From Natronococcus sp. CG52 (lineage in GTDB: Archaea > Halobacteriota > Halobacteria > Halobacteriales > Natrialbaceae), in the NCBI RefSeq assembly GCF_023913515.1, contig NZ_CP099391.1, forward strand, positions 3,348,001 through 3,412,000: a DNA stretch of 64,000 nt, given 5' to 3'. The notes under the pieces are model-generated. The model saw only the letters and a list, made by a program, of their open reading frames with translations, made no database searches and was not told the origin of the DNA. Shown here piece by piece: positions 61,449-64,000 of this stretch. The stretch's first letter is position 1. Every line of letters begins with the position of its first letter. The position numbers were made by a program, and so were the translations under genes.

Positions 61449-61593
61449 GAACTTTTTGCGCCTCGGGTTCGCTCGCTGTGCTCGCTCACCCTCGGCGCAA
61501 AAACTTCGATGAAAAAGGCCGCCTGCGCGGACTTCGTCCGCTTCGGCGGTGGACTGCTCGCAAAGCGAGCAGATGCTGACCGCGCGGTACCTG
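61449..61593 (+). repeat. Hairpin repeat family, copy 2
   Basis: GAACTTTTTGCGCC (61449-61462) is inverted with one mismatch as GGCGCAAAAACTTC (61494-61507), with an internal GCTCGC / GCGAGC-like stem. The next bases GATGAAAAAGGCCGC match copy 1 exactly, and the block ends GGTACCTG (61586-61593). It lies between the SpoIIM-type gene and a convergent MFS gene, so could terminate either or both. Confidence 0.65.
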
Positions 61594-61671
61594 TATCGCC
61601 TGTACGGAACAGCTGTTCTACGAGTGGTTTAACTGAAAATCACACTCCCGACTACTGCCACGCGAATCCGA

Positions 61672-63054
61672 TCAGGCGTAGGCCTCGAACTCCTCGCCGA
61701 ACAGCAGGAAGTAGGCCGTGCCGACGATCCCGACGACGGTCGCGATGGTAAAGGCGAGCGTCGGCGAGCCGGCGAACAGCTCCGCGCCGGTCAGCGGGTT
61801 CGAGAATCCGCCCCAGATGAGCCCACCGAGTGCCGCACTCGGGATGACGATCAGGTTCCGAAGCAGGTAGTACGTCCCCGTAACGCGGCCGCCGGCTCCC
61901 ATCTCGGCGGGCCCGACGATCAGCGCCTTGTGGGCCGGCAACCCGGCGAAGCGGAGTCCGGAGAAGGCAAAGAGCAGGGCGAGCACGGCGGCGTTTTCCG
62001 GCGGGGCGTTGATCAAAAGGATCGGAAAGATCGCGTACACCGCGAAGCCGAGCGCGACGACGGGCTTCAGGCCGATTCGCTCGGCCACCTTCGCCGCGGG
62101 GACCATGATCAGCAACGCGACGAGCATCTCGAGGCCGAGCAGGATGCCGAAGTACGACTGCGGGGTGAGCTCGAGCGCCCCGACGGCGGGCAGCGAGAGG
62201 CTGAATCCGACCTCGAGAAAGCGAGTGACGACGATGACGAAGAAGACGTAGACCATGCCGTTGGCGAACCGGACGAGGGTGTCGCCGATCAGCAGCGGTC
62301 GAAGCTCGTCGGGCATCGCCCGGAGATCCGCGAGGAGCTGCGAGAGGCCCTCGAACTCCTTGCCGAAGCTGTCCTCGTCGGTCTCGTAGAGGACGTGCTG
62401 AACGATCGTTCCGAGGACCCCGAAGACGACGGCGACAACCAGGATCAGCTGGAAGGCGAAGACGACGTCGCTGTCGGCCGACCCGAACGGGAAGAACAGG
62501 GCGGCGGCGAGCAGCGGCCCGACGAGGAAGGCCGTCCGGCGGAACGTCTCTGTGCTCGCGAAGCCGGCGGCCAGCTGTGAGGGCGGCACCGCCTGCTTGA
62601 CGATGGCGAAGGAAGCCCCGAGCCCGAAGGACTTCCAGCCCTGCGCGAAGACGAGGCCGACGAAGATCGCGAGGATTCCGAGTGAGGTCGGCCCGACCGT
62701 CACGTCCGCGAGTACGGGTGCGGCGAGCCAGATTCCGAAGCCGAGCGTCGAACACAGCCCGAAGGCGGTCAGCGCGTACCGCGATCCGATCCGGTCCGAG
62801 ATCGCTCCGCCGGGATAGGGGTAGACGGCGCTAATGATGTTCCCGAAGGTCCCGAACAGCCCGATGACGAGCGCCGTCGCGCCCAGCGCCGACATGTACT
62901 CGGCCATGTATCGGTTCGTCATCTGGAAACCGAGACTGAACGCGAACATTGCCGCAGAGAGCACGATCACGTCGCGCTCGAGCGCGAAGAACTGCCGGAA
63001 AGCGTCGAGCGGATCCGCTTCCTCCTCCGCCGGGGAGTCCCGTTGGAGACTCAT
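61672..63054 (-). CDS. Major facilitator superfamily transporter
   Basis: A 460-residue MFS carrier with about 12 helices. It starts MSLQRDSPAEEEADPLDAFR. MFS signature-like pieces are GGAISDRIGSRYALTAFG and KVAERIGLKPVVALGF in the second half. The charged loop in the middle (about 225-255) includes YETDEDSFGKEFEGLSQLL. Substrate cannot be told from sequence. I took ATG 63054, since the upstream extension is basic and not membrane-like. It is divergent from the aspartoacylase-family gene. Confidence 0.87.
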   Translation of the reverse strand: MSLQRDSPAEEEADPLDAFRQFFALERDVIVLSAAMFAFSLGFQMTNRYMAEYMSALGATALVIGLFGTFGNIISAVYPYPGGAISDRIGSRYALTAFGLCSTLGFGIWLAAPVLADVTVGPTSLGILAIFVGLVFAQGWKSFGLGASFAIVKQAVPPSQLAAGFASTETFRRTAFLVGPLLAAALFFPFGSADSDVVFAFQLILVVAVVFGVLGTIVQHVLYETDEDSFGKEFEGLSQLLADLRAMPDELRPLLIGDTLVRFANGMVYVFFVIVVTRFLEVGFSLSLPAVGALELTPQSYFGILLGLEMLVALLIMVPAAKVAERIGLKPVVALGFAVYAIFPILLINAPPENAAVLALLFAFSGLRFAGLPAHKALIVGPAEMGAGGRVTGTYYLLRNLIVIPSAALGGLIWGGFSNPLTGAELFAGSPTLAFTIATVVGIVGTAYFLLFGEEFEAYA

Positions 63055-63164
63055 GAGGAGAAGTGTCGGCTCGAGTGGTTTGCCTTTTCCTCTCGGCCGA
63101 TCGTTCCGGGTCGGATCGGGGCCTAACCGAATCAATAAAGGCCAACGGGTTCAACCGCAGTGAC

Positions 63165-64000
63165 ATGGCAACGACGCTCGGAACGGCGAGCGCGGACCCC
63201 GGTGAGATCGACACGGGTCGTCTCGACGTCGGCGAGACTCGAGACGGCACTCCGTTCGGTCTCCCCGTCGCCGTGATCAACGGGGCAGGGACGGGGAAGA
63301 CTCTCTATCTGCAGGCGGCGAGCGACGGCGACGAACTCAACGGCGTCGGCGTCATTCAGCGCGTCGTCCCGAAACTGGATCCGACCGAACTCAGCGGGAC
63401 GATCCTGATCGCCGGCATCGTCAACTACCACGCGTTCCAGATCGCCGAACACCGCAACCCGATCGACGACACGAAGATGAATCGCGCCTACCCGGGTAAC
63501 GAGACCGGGACCTCGAGCGAGCGGATCGCCGCCGCCACCTTCGAGGCGGCCACGCGGGCGGACGTGATTCTCGACCTCCACCAGGGCTCGACCAGTCGGA
63601 TGATCGACGAAGTTCGCGTTCGGTGTGGCTCGCGCCACCGCCTCCACGACGAGTGCCTCGAACTCGCGAAGGTGTTCGGCTGCGGCTACGTGCTCGACCA
63701 GAAGGGACCCGACGGCCAACTCGCCCGCGCGGCGCCCGACGAGGGAATTCCCACGGTCGATCCCGAACTCGGCGGCTGCGTCGGCTGGGACGAGTCGAGC
63801 ATCCGGAAGGGCGTCGACGGGGTCTTCAACGTGCTCCGGTACTACGGCTTCCTCGACGACGAGGACGTCACTCCGGACACTCAGACCCGCGCGAAGGGGT
63901 TCGAACAGTTCGGGGCACCCGCCGGCGGCCTCGTCCGCTTCGAGGCCGACCTCGGTGACCGCGTCCGTCACGGCGAGACGCTGTTTACCGTGACGACGCC
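63165..64000 (+). CDS. Succinylglutamate desuccinylase/aspartoacylase-family protein (partial)
   Basis: A zinc carboxypeptidase-like deacylase, running off the window at residue 278. It starts MATTLGTASADPGEIDTGRL. The first metal-ligand block is ASDGDELNGVGVIQRVVPKL: the family's usual HGDE histidine is Asp here, while Glu is retained. The second site is ILDLHQGSTSRM, with the His. Later VDPELGGCVGWDESSIRKGV and a C-terminal HGE-type region begin. The substituted first ligand means that the enzyme may bind metal differently or act on an unusual substrate. ATG 63165 is 110 bases from the divergent MFS start. Confidence 0.85.
   Translation, partial: MATTLGTASADPGEIDTGRLDVGETRDGTPFGLPVAVINGAGTGKTLYLQAASDGDELNGVGVIQRVVPKLDPTELSGTILIAGIVNYHAFQIAEHRNPIDDTKMNRAYPGNETGTSSERIAAATFEAATRADVILDLHQGSTSRMIDEVRVRCGSRHRLHDECLELAKVFGCGYVLDQKGPDGQLARAAPDEGIPTVDPELGGCVGWDESSIRKGVDGVFNVLRYYGFLDDEDVTPDTQTRAKGFEQFGAPAGGLVRFEADLGDRVRHGETLFTVTT

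Noticed and set aside
1-64000. CRISPR array, rRNA operon, replication origin or complete insertion sequence
   Set aside because: I saw no regularly spaced repeats, no rRNA-like sequence, no Orc1/Cdc6 gene with origin boxes and no transposase gene.

Overview
The window is chromosomal DNA of an extremely halophilic archaeon (class Halobacteria). The evidence is the very acidic predicted proteome, the high GC third-position bias, TATA boxes about 25-30 bases ahead of near-leaderless starts, Tat-type signal peptides, PGF-CTERM surface anchors, an archaeal SepF, a group II chaperonin, ribosomal protein L40e and an archaeal-type Trm1. A member of the Natrialbales is my best guess, but that is inference from general resemblance.

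Layout. 1-3.3 kb: an amino acid permease translationally coupled to a UspA protein, with a second UspA divergent to it. 3.4-10.8 kb: a mismatch-repair locus, mutS and mutL, separated by a YihY-type membrane protein and an SDR dehydrogenase. 11-19.8 kb: PAP2 phosphatase, MFS carrier, RNA cyclase rtcA, KDG kinase (semi-phosphorylative Entner-Doudoroff pathway) with a 16-codon leaderless ORF overlapping its start, a PGF-CTERM surface protein, a flavin disulfide oxidoreductase, Hsp20 and an acetyltransferase. 19.8-30 kb: an RNase II/R-type nuclease, a small zinc protein, a PUA protein, pirin, DUF1028, a Tat-exported subtilase, sepF, citrate synthase and an overlapping pair of envelope genes. 30-33 kb: threonine dehydratase behind a strongly structured leader, RidA, tRNA-Ser(GGA). 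33-41 kb: a decayed SRAP gene, thermosome, a methyltransferase-like membrane protein, an ABC exporter, and an Lrp regulator divergent from glutamine synthetase. 41-49.8 kb: a second YihY, Trm1, an acidic lipoprotein, a SWIM protein, HisH, type 4 uracil-DNA glycosylase, DUF99 and a metallo-hydrolase. 49.8-52.2 kb: an accessory segment bounded by inverted 29-base repeats and holding a broken beta-propeller gene and a secreted two-domain protein. 52.2-64 kb: VOC protein, L40e, Tsr3, a frameshifted membrane protein, a Rieske fusion of unknown function, rhodanese/metallo-beta-lactamase, a SpoIIM-type membrane protein, an MFS carrier and a partial aspartoacylase-family gene.

Functional threads. DNA repair is prominent (MutS, MutL, uracil-DNA glycosylase, decayed SRAP). 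Protein quality control and stress genes (Hsp20, thermosome, three Usp domains or more, RidA paired with IlvA) are scattered. Central metabolism is represented by KDG kinase, citrate synthase, glutamine synthetase and HisH. Most genes look like ordinary chromosomal housekeeping.

The unusual material lies between and inside genes. A roughly 90-base element with short terminal inverted repeats and a central hairpin occurs twice, and one copy splits a small membrane gene. A second, longer hairpin family also occurs twice. Three genes carry frameshifts at G/C homopolymers, which may be real decay or consensus errors. No CRISPR array, rRNA, replication origin or complete insertion sequence was seen.
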